Below, in pieces: positions 1-18,144 of a DNA stretch of 64,000 bases. Made by a program: the position numbers and the translations under genes. Within the stretch, counting starts at the first letter, position 1, and each line of letters starts with the position of its first letter. The notes under the pieces were generated by a model. It did not search any database. It was not told the origin of the DNA and saw only the letters and a program-made list of their open reading frames with translations. Source of the DNA: Eucalyptus grandis (lineage: Eukaryota > Streptophyta > Magnoliopsida > Myrtales > Myrtaceae); contig NC_052619.1 of NCBI RefSeq assembly GCF_016545825.1, positions 42,189,682-42,253,681 of the forward strand, written 5' to 3'.

Positions 1-1650
1 ATCGATTTCGATAGCGAGCTCGTTGATAAGCTCGAAAAGTCTCCGATGACTTTAACTTAATATGGGCAATCACCAACTTCCAGAATCCATAGTAGCGTTC
101 CCAATTTCAAGGGTTTCACTACACGGTGCCCACTCCCATTCACCCAAACATAAAATATGACCACAATTCTAATTCTCTAAAATGGATAGAGTACTTGGGA
201 AATATCGCAACGGTTGGTCAATCGAGAATCGTTTTGCAAAGTAATCCCTTTGAATTGTGATTTTCCTCTTTCGAACTAACTTGCGAAAGAAGTTTTTCTT
301 TGAAGACGCTTGGAAAGATCATTCCAGGCAAAAGGGGTAGTAAAAGTTAAACCTGAACAAATCTTCAAAAGATTCCATCGAAATTAGGGAGGAATATAAC
401 GAGGGTTGCCGGTCCATTGAAGACCAATTCTAAAATATCAAAACCAAAAACCACCTATTAATTTTATGGATCCACCTGAAAATCGGACAGCTAGTCAGTC
501 TAGTTCTCAGGATGAGTCCATGGAATGGTTCCCATCAAGTTTCGTGCATTTAATGCGACATTTTCCAACAAGCCAAAGTAAAGCAAAAAATAAAAAATTT
601 CCTTATTCTTAATTGCATGATCAATAAAAAAAATTGGACTCATATTAAAAATTAAGAGTTTACGCCATTGGTCAATGAGCATTGACCTTGAGAGAACCTT
701 GAGAGTTGGGACCATAAGTAAGAGATAAAGAGACAAATCATACGAGGTGAGAGTAAGACAAAATGAGCATCCCATTAATAAATATTGAGTTTTAGATTAG
801 GGATTTTAAGGCTTTCACTTTTCTTTTTTTTTTTTCGGCTAGACATTTTTTTTGAAAAATTAAACATATGTTTACATATTACCGGTCTATCCGAATGGAT
901 GGGTGAAGGATTCCACATCTAGAACCAGGAACCAGACCGATTCCATCGAGAACCGCCAATTCCAGTCAGGTCCGATCCAATTCCGGACAATTTCTGATTC
1001 CTTTGCACATCCTTAGTTGGAACTCTGAAACGTAAAACACAATTCCAAATCTCTAAAATGGATAGAATTCTGGAGCAAAAACGCAAAAGTCGATTGAGAA
1101 CTGTTGATTAGTCCCCGCAAGTTGCGACGTTTCCTTTTTGGAACCAACCCACCCAAAGGACTTTTCTATGGAGAGATACCTCGAAAGATCCTTCCAGGCA
1201 AAAAGGGCCGGATAGAATAAGGACAGAGCAACTGCTGCTGTACTCTCCCTGAAAAGCTGCCGCACATACCTCAGGACTTCGTGGGAATGTCAGTGCGACT
1301 AAAAAATAGCATCCCCTCTAAACTATCTTCCTCTTCCTTCGACCAAACAACAAAAGAAAATGCAACCAAAAAGTGATTCCCACACTCTTTTTCAAGATGA
1401 TAATACATTCACACTTCTTTCTTTTTTAACTCGACAGTCGTATTCACACCTTAAAGCTTTTACCATCTATTGCGTTTTGTTCTAATTACATGACCACTGC
1501 GACGAAAGAATGCACATCACTCCTCAATTGAATCACAACAAATAATTCTCGCCAGACCCCCCCATTATCTTACAGAGTTTTTTTTCCAGATTCAAGCTAA
1601 CACGCTGAGGGCGACTTACGACATCAACAACATCTCGAACTTTTGGTTGT
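1..1650. repeat. Intergenic DNA with a diverged tandem duplication and a MITE end
   Basis: About 160-360 and about 1037-1250 are diverged copies of one sequence. Both share CTCTAAAATGGATAGA near the start and TTCCAGGCAAAA near the end. A partial GGTTCC-type MITE end, reading TTTGCACATCCTTA, finishes near 1016. Short ORFs on the minus strand (500-775, 1053-1265) match nothing I recognise and differ between the copies. No gene is called here. The NDR 3' untranslated region probably occupies the last part, up to 1769. Confidence 0.5.
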
Positions 1651-1769
1651 TTCGGGGACCCTTGCCTCGTGTTCCCCCAAGAAGAGTCAATCTACAACAC
1701 CGGAGTGCCGAAAGCGGCAAAACTAAACTTGTCAATCCTCAGTGGAAAACCAAGATGGGTCAGGGCAGG

Positions 1770-8607
<6,838 letters not shown>

Positions 8608-9880
8608 TACCAGACTCCCAACTCTAAATCTTACCTCCCAAATCTACTTGTCAATTAATCGTCGCCAACTGCTAAAGAGCACAAACTGCACTTGGCAAAT
8701 ATCTCAAGGAAATATCCAGATCCTTGCATGCCATCAGTCGCTAAATGGCCCAATTCACGCTCTTCGAATCTACGGAATGAAACGATAGTAAGTCAGCCCC
8801 ATAGGAATATATAATTACAATAAAAGGGCAAAGAATTAGACACAACATTCTGTCCCTGAAGAATCATTTCCATTTCTCCAGGGAATCGAAACGCTTATCC
8901 AAGAATGGTAGAACAAGAACTTTTGATAACCAAACAACACGCGCCTCTTCCACAAAAGATTCAATCTCTAGCCAAATGGCATATTCCCAAAAAGTCAATA
9001 CCGCATCGAAACCGCCAGCATGGTGCACTGTCTATGCACCTTGTTGCCACGAGAATGACATGCCAACCACGGCCGGTTAGATTACTCGTGCCACAAGTGA
9101 TAACTGACATAATGAGAGTGACCTAAATGCTCAATTCAAGAAACAGAGGGACGAGATTTCGTATTCAGCGGCATTAGGTACTGAAAACACATCAAATCAT
9201 CCTTAGCTCAGCAGGAGATCTCATGATCTTAACCGACAGCACATCCGCAAAGCAACTTCAACGTGCTCCACGCGAGCATTATGATCCGGTTAGGCGAGGC
9301 GGAGCAGATATGTACACTTTCAGAACGAACCGCTACGCAGATCACTCGAACCTCCGAAATTACCGGCCAGGAACCGCTTCGAGATAGAACGAGAAACGTA
9401 AAGCGGACATTACTCCTGGCGATCGTATTCCAACGCACGGAAAGCGAAATTCTCCCCTAACGGAAGCAAGCGACGCGGCTCGACGGCTAATCCGAACTCT
9501 CCATTCCGCAAGGAAAAACGGCGAAGCAAATGCAGCCGAAGGAGGTTAAAAAAGAAGAGGACGAGAATCTCGTCGTCCGATTCTGGAAAGCAGAGCGAGG
9601 AAGTACTGACCAGTGGATGAGCTGCGAGCAATTCCCATACTCGCTCCGATCCAGAACGCCGGCGCGACCGGGCCGGGGGGAGAAAGGAAACCGCCGAAGA
9701 GCCCGTCGGGAAACCTAGGACGGAGCGGGGGGGGCGATTCCTCCGGCGAGGCGGCGGCGGGGGCGGCCGGGGGAGGCGGTTAAGGGGAGCGGAGGCGGAG
9801 ATCACGGCGGAGAGGAGGCGGAATTCGCGGCGGGGGAGGAAGGGAGGAAGGAGAGAGAGCAAAGCTTCTTTTTTACTTGG
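8608..9880 (-). other. NDR kinase 5' leader with a probable untranslated-region intron
   Basis: Upstream of the NDR start codon, a good acceptor (TTCATTCCGTAG read on the minus strand) ends at 8770. A donor GTCAGT lies at about 9605-9610. This suggests an untranslated first exon of about 9611-9870, an intron of about 8770-9610 and leader sequence at 8608-8769. Two diverged copies of about 8755-9240 elsewhere in the window keep the acceptor-like TAG. The GC-rich first exon could be read as a proline-rich ORF (9410-9862), but nothing supports translation. The exon ends are inferred, not proven. Confidence 0.5.
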
Positions 9881-10200
9881 GTGGAGGTGTAGTTGCTGGT
9901 AGAGGAGGTGGAGGAGGTGGTGGTGTGGTTGAGTTCATGATTCGCTTCTCTCTCTCTCTCTCTTTTTCTCTCTCTTTCTCTCTCTTTCCTTCTCTCTCTC
10001 TCGATGCCCCCTTTTTCTCTGCGCGTTGAAACTTTTGATTTTCTCTTTTTCCCCTTTTTTCTTTTTCTTTATTTTCTCCGTTTTCTTTCTTTCCTTCCTT
10101 CTTTTTTTTTTTTTTTTCGCTTGCTTTGCGCGTATTGAAAATTGAAGCCCTTCTTTTCTCTCTCTCTCTCTCTACCCCCGACACGCGCTTACGGAATTGA
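9880..10200 (-). promoter_or_regulatory. CT/GA-rich promoter and leader region of the NDR kinase gene
   Basis: The plus strand carries long pyrimidine runs: CT repeats at about 9943-10005, T/C-rich tracts at 10030-10115 and CT repeats at 10158-10172. On the transcribed minus strand these are GA repeats, which are common in plant core promoters and leaders. The region sits just upstream of the inferred first NDR exon. No clear TATA box position was fixed. Confidence 0.5.
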
Positions 10201-10261
10201 GACGTTTGAGGGGGTTGGGATGGTGGGGGATGGCGAGGATTCTTCCGAAGATAATTTTCCG

Positions 10262-10650
10262 TATTTGTTGTAGGGTTATACCACGGAAAAATCCAAATTA
10301 TTACACTTATGATGAATTTCTTTTAAATTATTTTTTTTACCATTAAAAACTTTGAATAGATACATTTGTGATAAATTTATTATCTATTACTTTTTTAAAT
10401 TAATTAATAATATAAAAAACCTCAAACTGATTCACTTATAACAAACGAAAAGTACAACCAAATTAGTGTACCCATTAACTGTCACTATTCTCCAACTTAG
10501 TAATTTGATGATAAAATTTAATACAGATGATAAACTAGGGTTTACTTTTGAATCAATTTATCGCAAGTATACCAAGTGTGAGTTTAGTTTTTGGTAAATT
10601 TTTCACAAGTGCATCAATTTAGAATTTTTATGATAATAATCATTTCTTTT
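10262..10650. mobile_element. Degenerate long-TIR element related to 12247-12757
   Basis: The left part reads like worn copies of the phrase AAACT-GGT-ACATTTGTGACAAATTTA. The right part has the inverse (GTAAATTT-TCACAAGTGCATCAATTTAG). This is the internal repeat vocabulary of the better preserved element at 12247-12757. Ends and target duplication are too decayed to fix, so coordinates are approximate. Confidence 0.4.
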
Positions 10651-10989
10651 AATTATCTTTAATATGTCAGTATAAATAAAATTTAACCTATTAAATTGGT
10701 AATTCAATTATCATAAACTACCATGACCATTTGATAATGGCAATTTCGATTGTCCTCGTTGTTTGTATTGATGCCTAGTTTCGGCAGTGCATGTACCCTG
10801 TGAGACAAAATTTTCTCAGTGACTTTCTCTATATATGCTGGATCCCAGTACTCATAAATGTTCACCAGCACAAGTTATGTTGATCAATGATCCAAATATA
10901 AACGGTCAATGCAATATATGCAATACCATACCGGTTTTTTTTTGGGGCTAAGTAGTAACAAACGTACAAGTTGTCGGTATACCAGATTT

Positions 10990-11950
10990 TGAATGCAATT
11001 AATATCTTAAATGCACCAAGCTAATGCGAGGGAGCATGCCTTAAGATCGTCTGGAAAAGTGGATAGGTCGAGGCCTACAAAAGAAATTTGACCGCCATCT
11101 CTAGAATTTAGGATCATTGTCTAAACCAGTGGAACCTCGAGATTATTCTTCCTAAATTTTGTACAAGAGAAAAGGCAAAATAATAAAAATGTTTTCACCA
11201 TCGAGCTTCAAAGACTTTCAAGAGCATAGATATAGTATAATTAAAATAATGAACAACTTTACTCAATCGTCAACACCCGTTATGACTTGAAACATCTTAA
11301 CTTTGCCGAAAAATGATGTGAGAAGGACACCATAAGTGATGCAATTTCACATACATGATTAATTCGATGCCATAAATTTTCAATCAATCGTTTAAGTACT
11401 ATAACCTAAAAAAATAAAAAATAAAGATTCACTTTCAGTGACGTAGCCAATTTCCCTCACTTGAAAATCCGATGTAACAATAATATTAATATCACTTAAC
11501 GAAACGTTGGAAATTAAATTTGTTAAAGATATATCAACTTGAGATTTGTAATAGTCAAGATATTAATCTTGGGTAAATTTATTTTAGATATATTAATTTA
11601 GAGTTTTTCCATTTTGAGTAACGTTAGCTTTCCCTTGTCGGAAAGTTTGATGTGATGCTAAATTTAATATTAATATCACTTGTCTCGACTTTTTTTCTTA
11701 TACCATTAAATGCTCACAAAATGTCTTTTCACGACGTGCGGCGCTCCCAAACTTCAAACAACCCTTATTCTTTTCTTACGAAAAAGAATAATTGGTGGCT
11801 TCTAGTCAAATCAGAAGTGCTCATTACTATAATTAGGAGCATTAATTTCCTTTCTTTTCCCGGCGATTAGTCGGTTAACATGCGGTTCGAGAAGTACAAA
11901 GCATGACTCATTAACTCTTACCCATTTCATACAAGGTATAACTGCAAAAA
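10990..11950. repeat. Duplicated block, inverted copy at 32905-33640
   Basis: Read in reverse complement, this stretch aligns in order with 32905-33640. Shared landmarks are ATGAAATGGGT with GAGTTAATGAGTCATG, TTATAGTAATGAGCACTT, TCAATCAATCG, TTTGCCTTTTCTCTTG and GTAGGCCTCGA versus GTAGACCTCGA. The copies differ by many substitutions and small indels, so the duplication is old. No coding sequence is recognised in either copy. Confidence 0.7.
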
Positions 11951-11954
11951 ATAA

Positions 11955-12004
<50 letters not shown>
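11955..12004. repeat. AAT trinucleotide microsatellite
   Basis: About 16 uninterrupted AAT/ATA units. It follows directly after duplicated block 10990-11950 and is absent from the paralogous copy near 32905. Confidence 0.95.
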
Positions 12005-12246
12005 GATAAATCACACTCAATTATATTTAAAAAAATCCGTCAACTATTCCAAGCTTTCCCATGGACGTCGGAATTTTAACATCTATTAAAGACGGAAGTC
12101 TAATAAAATGTACTTTCAGGTCACTAATGCAAGTTCGGGGGCATTAATGAAGAAAAAAAAGAGAGTAGGATGTTGGTGCCTCAAAAGGAAAAGTTTAGGG
12201 TTTTTCTTTTTATTACATCATCCCTTTTATTTATGTAAAAGAACAA

Positions 12247-12757
12247 GGGTTAATACCTTGAAAAACCCCAAACTGGTATACCTGTGACAAATTTATCCCA
12301 AACTATTTTTTTGACCACCAAAAACCCCAAACTGGTATACATTTGACAAATTTACCATAAACTGGTACACTTGTGACAAATTTACCCTCTGTTAGTTTTA
12401 GTTAAATTTTCTTGTTAAATTATAAAGTTAAATAACACGTGACAATTGACCGGTATATCAATTTGGGATTTTACACTCTGTTTGTCATAGTTTATAATTT
12501 TGTGATTTTTTTGTGGTATTGATCTAATTTTTCGAAGGATATATTAGTCACAAATTTATCAGTTTTGGGTTTTTTGTGGTCAAATAAATTAATTTAGGGT
12601 AAATTTGTCATAAATGTACCAGTTTATGGTTTTTTATAGTTAGTCGGGGTAAATTTGTCACAGGTGTACCAGTTTGGGGTTTTTCACAGTCAAAAAAATA
12701 GTTTGAGGTAAATTTGTCACAAATGTACCAGTTTGGGGTTTTTTAAGGTATTAACCC
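12247..12757. mobile_element. Mutator-type non-autonomous TIR element with perfect 9-bp target duplication
   Basis: The element is 511 bp and non-coding. The outer ~70 bp are near-perfect inverted repeats starting GGGTTAATACCTT and running through CCCCAAACTGGTA to CAAACTATTTTTTTGAC. It is flanked by AAAGAACAA at 12238-12246 and 12758-12766. A perfect 9-bp target duplication with long TIRs is the signature of Mutator-like elements. The inside repeats the same words in both orientations (GTACCAGTTTGGGGTTTTT and its inverse). There is no transposase, so it would have depended on one supplied in trans. Confidence 0.85.
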
Positions 12758-12919
12758 AAAGAACAATAATGAATAATTTATAAAATATTTTCCTAGATGT
12801 TTCCATTGTCGACAAAATTAATGTCGAGTCATTTTGATGACCGATAAAGAAATTTTTGTTTATTTATTTTTGTAAGCGATAGAAAATGGTGATTTTCCCC
12901 CAAAAAATGTGTTCAAAAT

Positions 12920-13573
12920 TAGGGGTGAGTATCGGTTTAGGATTAGGTCTAGAGTTGACCCTAGATCGACCTTGGATTGGCTCATCCTAGCCGATCTTGA
13001 TCCAGTTCCCAAGGATATTGGACCACTCTTTAGTCTTAGGATCCCTAAACCTGCGCTGTGCAGATTGACCCTTAGACTTAGAACTTTATTGGACCAACCC
13101 TATATATATAATATTACACATATATCATATATCTTATATATTTTTGTCTACTTTAAATCCTTACACCATCACCTTTATTCTTTCTTATGCAATTTTACCA
13201 TGTAAATTAAAAAGTAAAAACCCAGCTCAAATTTGATCAAATAAAATAGAAATTCTTCACTCACCCTAGTGTCACTCGCCGCTCGCCTCTGGCCTCTCCT
13301 CACTTGCCTCACGAGTGCAACTCAACAACTACAAATGGAGATTTATATTGTTGTCTTATTTTAGATTTATGTTTGATATGTACCGATATATGTTGCATTG
13401 TTGATATATATATAATTCGAAAGAACATGTTTGTCCTTTTAAGGAATGTAAAAAATGAAATAAAAAATAATTTGTTGGTCTTGAGTTAACCCTGAAATTG
13501 AAAACCAATAATTTGCGGGTTAGTCTCTGAGTTAGATACTGGACCTGCCTACCCTGAATCATGCTCATCTCTA
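12920..13573. mobile_element. hAT-like MITE of the TAGGGGTGAGCAT family
   Basis: It begins TAGGGGTGAGTATCGG and ends with the inverse-type terminus ATGCTCATCTCTA. The flanking octamers TTCAAAAT and TTTAGAAC agree at five of eight positions, which fits an eroded 8-bp hAT-type target duplication. The left half contains GGTTTAGG/TTGACCCTAG words; the right half (about 13370-13573) aligns with 32240-32523. Short ORFs inside (12909-13205, 13304-13489) are spurious. Confidence 0.65.
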
Positions 13574-15290
13574 TTTAGAACCATTTATTTTCCTCAAAAT
13601 AAACCGACTATAATATCGTAAGTTTCAAAAAGGAGCAGACAGGAACTAAATCTACGCACGAAGATGGGGAGAAAGTGGGGAGCTTTGTTTGTTTGGGAGA
13701 TGAAAATGATTGGTCAAAATGATAAATTAGAGAAGGAACTTACGAGATTAGTGGCATCTTTAAGGGACGATGATGATGACGAGGATGAGCTGGACCACAA
13801 GCAGCATGGGTCTCAAAAACACACTCGCCTAGCTTTTCAATACGTTAAGGAAAAAAAAAAGAAAAAAAAAAAGCCATGATGTACGCCTGAGATACAGAAA
13901 GCATGCCTGACACGTGGCACGCTCACATGCGTCGTCGGATGGCGATGGACTTTTGGGGACCGGCGGTCCAAATCTTTCTGTCACCGACCACAAAAATAAA
14001 AGGAAAAAAAATCATCTTCCTGTCACAAAATAAATGAAATGTGAATTTTTACCCAAGATATTATATGGTCCATGCGATTTTAATTTATTCAATATGTCCA
14101 TAAACTTTTAATATGTATTCATTGGAATCTCTAAATTATATATGCTTAATGTTACTCCTGAACTTGTATTAATGAAAAGACAATATATAATATCTTCAAA
14201 TAGTTTAAGGAATAAGTTTTATTGAGCAAATTAAAATTTCAGGATCGACATTACATGTTTTATCAACATTCATGGAGTATTTGTTCATTTCCCTTTTTTG
14301 GTCACTAGTTAAAATATCATTATTTCCACTTTTTTTTGGAAAAAGATAGGACGACATCTCGTACTTGTTGTTTGCAATAGTAGAGCAAGAATATTGTATT
14401 ATCATAATTATTGAAGTATCTTGATTATAAGATGGAGGTTTGGATAACTCCAGATAGATCTCTTGTAATCATATATCACTAGTATAAGATTAAAAAGTTT
14501 AATTAATTGTCATTTTTGTCACAGAAGTTATGGCGCTTCTCTAATTTAATCCAAGAACTGATTTTTTCTTTTAATTTGGTCCCTGAATCTTTTAGCAATT
14601 CTAGCTTGCTCCTTCCACACATTTTCCCACTTTTGTTTTTACGGGCATTGCCCAAATACGACATCAACAGAAGCAAAATTTCTCGCCAATCCTTTCTAGT
14701 CGCCATCCTCTCATATTCCAATACATATAAACTGGGAGATATAACAAGTGAGAATACTGACATGAGTATTAATCAAAATATTTCGGCTCACATATTTTTA
14801 TTTTTTTATTTTTAAATCCGAAACTCATAAAACTTTCACAACACGCAAAAGCTGACACGTGTATTAAAATATAAATTTTAATTTTTTTAAAATTCGAATA
14901 ATATTTTAAAATTTAGGCCGGGTACATTTTCCCTTCGGCTCAGGTGTAAACAAACTGGCAAAATAATGATTTAGGCTTTAGAGGACTAGATTATAGAGAC
15001 TTGAAAAGGAAAAAGATAGACCGTAAGAGCGTATCTAAATAAAATTTTACTTTTTGTTTAATCTAAATCTTATGGCGAATGCGCATATAGATTTTGTTAA
15101 GCCTAAACATGTGAAACTTCCACAATATACAAATTTCGACAAGTAAATTCACACTTCTATGTTTTAAATTTGTTTAATAATTGAATAATATTTTTGAAAA
15201 GAAAACAAAAAGATACTTTTTAATTTGAACTTAATTCTTAAACAAACAAGCCCATTTATCTTTCTCAACTATGACATGGATACATCAAAT
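13574..15290. other. AT-rich intergenic DNA, no gene recognised
   Basis: A low-complexity acidic ORF (13664-13879) ending in a poly-lysine run reflects GAT/GAC repeats and an A tract. A pair of overlapping antisense ORFs (14503-14815) has no recognisable domain. AT-rich phrases such as TTAATATGTATTCATTGGAATC suggest old TIR elements, but I could not define ends. Confidence 0.4.
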
Positions 15291-15509
15291 ACTTAATTTT
15301 CAAAAAACTTGCTCCTTTGTCTCCTACAAAACCTGCCTCGCCACTTTAACTACCGATTTCAGTTCTTCTTGAAGCATAGAAAGACAACCATGCAATAATA
15401 GAATAGATGTACATGCACACATCCAAAGTCAAATAACAGGGTCTCTATCATTTTCAGGTACCTAATAATTGCATTAATAATTCATGACGATAGCCTCGAT
15501 CAAGTTTGT

Positions 15510-15695
15510 GCGGTGACCCAGTTGGATAAGACTCTCCAATAAAACTAACAAAAGTGGAGGGGGTCGAATCCCGCTGACCGCACGGGATCTTAAGCGCGAC
15601 GTCGGGGTGGTGGGTCCTCCGCTTAGCGTCGTTTCCAGGGTTTACCGCCACCGGCTGTACGGGGTTCCTTGGGTATCAAAAAAAAAAAAAAAAAA
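15510..15695 (+). mobile_element. tRNA-derived SINE with A tail
   Basis: It is about 186 bp. It carries a pol III A-box-like TGACCCAGTTGG at 15514-15525 and a B-box GGTCGAATCCC at 15562-15572, followed by a tRNA-unrelated body and a 19-base A run at about 15678-15695. It is flanked by TTGTGC (left) and TTGTAC (right). The paralogous block near 43405 reads GAGTTTGTACAATGATAAAA with no insert, which is the empty site. Promoter boxes, A tail, short duplication and empty site together identify a SINE insertion. Confidence 0.8.
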
Positions 15696-15909
15696 TTGTA
15701 CAATAATAAGCTGTTTGAATCTTTCGCCTCAACTTAATAAAGGAAGATTCCGAGTGTCCATCTCTCATATGTGCCGAATTCCAAAAAAGAGTCACTGGCT
15801 TGCGTAACTGTACCAATCACTCAACACGGCATAGGGACAAGGGGACTTTTGTCAATCTCAGATGGAATTTAGTTGGTTGTCAATTAGCGTGATGCACTTA
15901 ACAATGATT

Positions 15910-15912
<3 letters not shown>

Positions 15913-15962
<50 letters not shown>
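15913..15962. repeat. AT dinucleotide microsatellite
   Basis: About 25 uninterrupted AT/TA units, within the duplicated block at 15290-16300. The paralogue near 43570 has no such tract. Confidence 0.95.
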
Positions 15963-15964
<2 letters not shown>

Positions 15965-16889
15965 ATCATTCATATATAGCACGTATAAGAGGAGCCATTA
16001 TAGAAAGAAATCTCTGGAGATGTATTATACCAGGAAAATCTTCAATTTCAAAGGAGAAAAACATCACACCATCGAGCCATTCCACGTTGGGATGAAGAAA
16101 ATTTCAATAATCAGTATTTTTTAAAATATATATTTTTAAATTATTTATTTTCTGCAAAATAATCAAACCTCATATCCTCTCACTTTTCAAAGTCATACCC
16201 ATCATCTCGCACCTACTTCCAATAGTATTTCAATCAAATCCGTTGACCGAAAACAATAATAAACAAAGAAGCTAAGCCAAATTAATTCAACTGCAGCCTC
16301 CGTGATTCGTTGACTTTTGGTGTTCTAGAAGGTGAATTCTTGGTTATGAAAGATTATTAAGTTAACTCCGTGTATGATTTCTCTCATAAGTAGATGATCG
16401 CATTCACGTGGGACCGAGGAGAAAATACAGAGCGAGTGTATATAATTGATGATTATTCATTATTATGAATGTTTTCCAGTTCTGCTCCGAAAATGTTTAT
16501 TTAAAGCATGTCATTTTTCAGAATATATTTCTTTTCAATTTCGAAGACGTGTCGATATATACTTTCTTTAACTTGTAATTCAAGATTGCAATTCTTAAAA
16601 TAGTCCCTTTGGCACTTGCTTGCTTGAAGCACCGGGACCCAATAGTTATCCATCTTTTCGAGTGTCTTCACTCACTAATCACGTGTATTTAATTGGTCAG
16701 GTATGTTCATTGTTCTAATTTTTTTTTAAAGCAAAATTTTACTTCTTGACATCTTCGCCAAAATAAAAATCTTATTCATGATTCATAAAATTAGGAAAGA
16801 AATTGACACGATCACAATTTTTGGGTATAATCGAATTGTACAGAGTCATACATTAAGAATTATGTTAAATTAGCTCTTTAGCACAACAA

Positions 16890-17618
16890 AAAATATGATT
16901 AGTATAACAAAAGTCCTAAAACTTATTTTGAAAGTAAAATTGAGTTATAATATATACAAAATGTGCAATTAAGTTATAAAACTTATCAAATTAATGCAAT
17001 CGAGTCTTTTTGTTAACTCCATCAAATTTGAGTAACGAAAAATGCTAACATAATTTTATTTATTTATTTTTCCTCTATTATGTGGAGATAATATGGTTAA
17101 AACATGAAAAAAATGACGTTGTTTTGATCTAATATGATTTTTTTATACAAATCTTATTTAGATTAAATTTAAAAATAAGCTTAAAAAAAAAAGAGAAGGT
17201 TTGGAACTAGGCAAAGGCTGTGCCGATGACTGACAAGAATGGGCAACCCTCGCCCAATTTGAGGGAGGGCCGAGGCCTAACTAATCTTGTCGACCATGCC
17301 CCAGTTGATAGTTGGGTAGTGGCAATAGGGGCTTGCACAACCCTTATCGCTTGATTCCAAACCCTTTTTTAATTTAATTTAAACAAATTTTGTATTAAAG
17401 ATCAGATTTAGATTGATCGTCTTAATCACATTATTGTCACGTATGAAAGAGAAATACAAAAAAAAAAGTTATATCAACATTTTCTATTAGCTAAGTTGAA
17501 CAGAATGAATGAAAGAACTTGATTGTACTAATTTGATAAGTTTAAAGACTTGATTGTATTTTTACAAGTTTTATGACTCAATTATATCTTCATAATAAGT
17601 TTTAGGGCTACCAATATA
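16890..17618. mobile_element. Long-TIR non-autonomous element with GC-rich core
   Basis: Left arm (CCTAAAACTTATTTTGAA, then AAATTGAGTTATAA) and right arm (TTATGACTCAATTATA, then TAATAAGTTTTAGGG) are inverted repeats over roughly 110 bp. The core at about 17210-17350 is GC-richer and rich in GAGGG and GGCCGAGGC words, like the cores at 27700-28080 and 57900-58110. No transposase and no clear target duplication are seen. Ends are approximate. Confidence 0.6.
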
Positions 17619-18144
17619 TTTATCTCAAGATATTAAGTAAAATTAGTTAGATTTCAAATATTATTAGGAAAAAAAAGGTGAAGCGAAAATCACTCCGAAG
17701 AGATGAATAAGGCTTTAGTAAAAGGTCTTGCATAATATGATTGTCGCCTAAACCTAAAAAGTACGGCCACGTGTTTTGGTGGATGAGCTGATCCTGATTT
17801 ACATTATCTTTCTCCCTTTTTAGGTCAGACATCATGATTTTATTCGAATGTTCCTTTTACAAACTATTTTATTGCCAATTGACAAGGAACCTACATACAT
17901 TCTATTTTATTCTTGGAATGATTACATAAACGGCCATTAAACTTTCGCTAAAAGTATAATGTAGTTCATAAACTTTTATTTTATTTAATATGATCCTTAA
18001 ATTTTATCTTAATGTGCAATATAGTCCTTAAATTTTTAATAAGTGTTCAATATATTCCCTAGACTATATAAAAATATAAGGACAATATTGGATATTGAAC
18101 AAATTAAAAGTTTAAGAATCATATTGCATATTCTATCAAAGTTT

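Larger units (their letters stand above)
15290..16300. repeat. Duplicated block with paralogues near 43215-43800 and 34600-34770
   Basis: It aligns in order with 43215-43800: AAAAACTTGCTC, CGCCACTTTA, ATAGAAAGACAACCATGCAATAATAGAAT and CAAAGTCAAATAAC are followed by AAGGAAGATTCC and AGAAATCTCTGGAGATGTAT. Its later part, GGGATGAAGAAAAT onward, aligns with 34605-34770. This copy contains a SINE (15510-15695) and an (AT)n tract that the copy at 43215 lacks. Confidence 0.75.

Noticed and set aside
9410..9862. 150-codon proline-rich minus-strand ORF
   Set aside because: Low-complexity, lies in the inferred NDR leader exon and promoter, and has no domain.
9873..10184. 103-codon Lys/Glu-rich ORF
   Set aside because: Translation of CT/GA microsatellites.
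11940..12010. Possible CRISPR-like or satellite array
   Set aside because: It is a plain AAT microsatellite with no spacers.
13664..13879. 71-codon acidic ORF ending in poly-Lys
   Set aside because: Driven by GAT repeats and an A tract; no start context or homology.
15510..15580. Functional tRNA gene
   Set aside because: A and B boxes are present, but no cloverleaf can be drawn, and an A tail and empty site identify a SINE.
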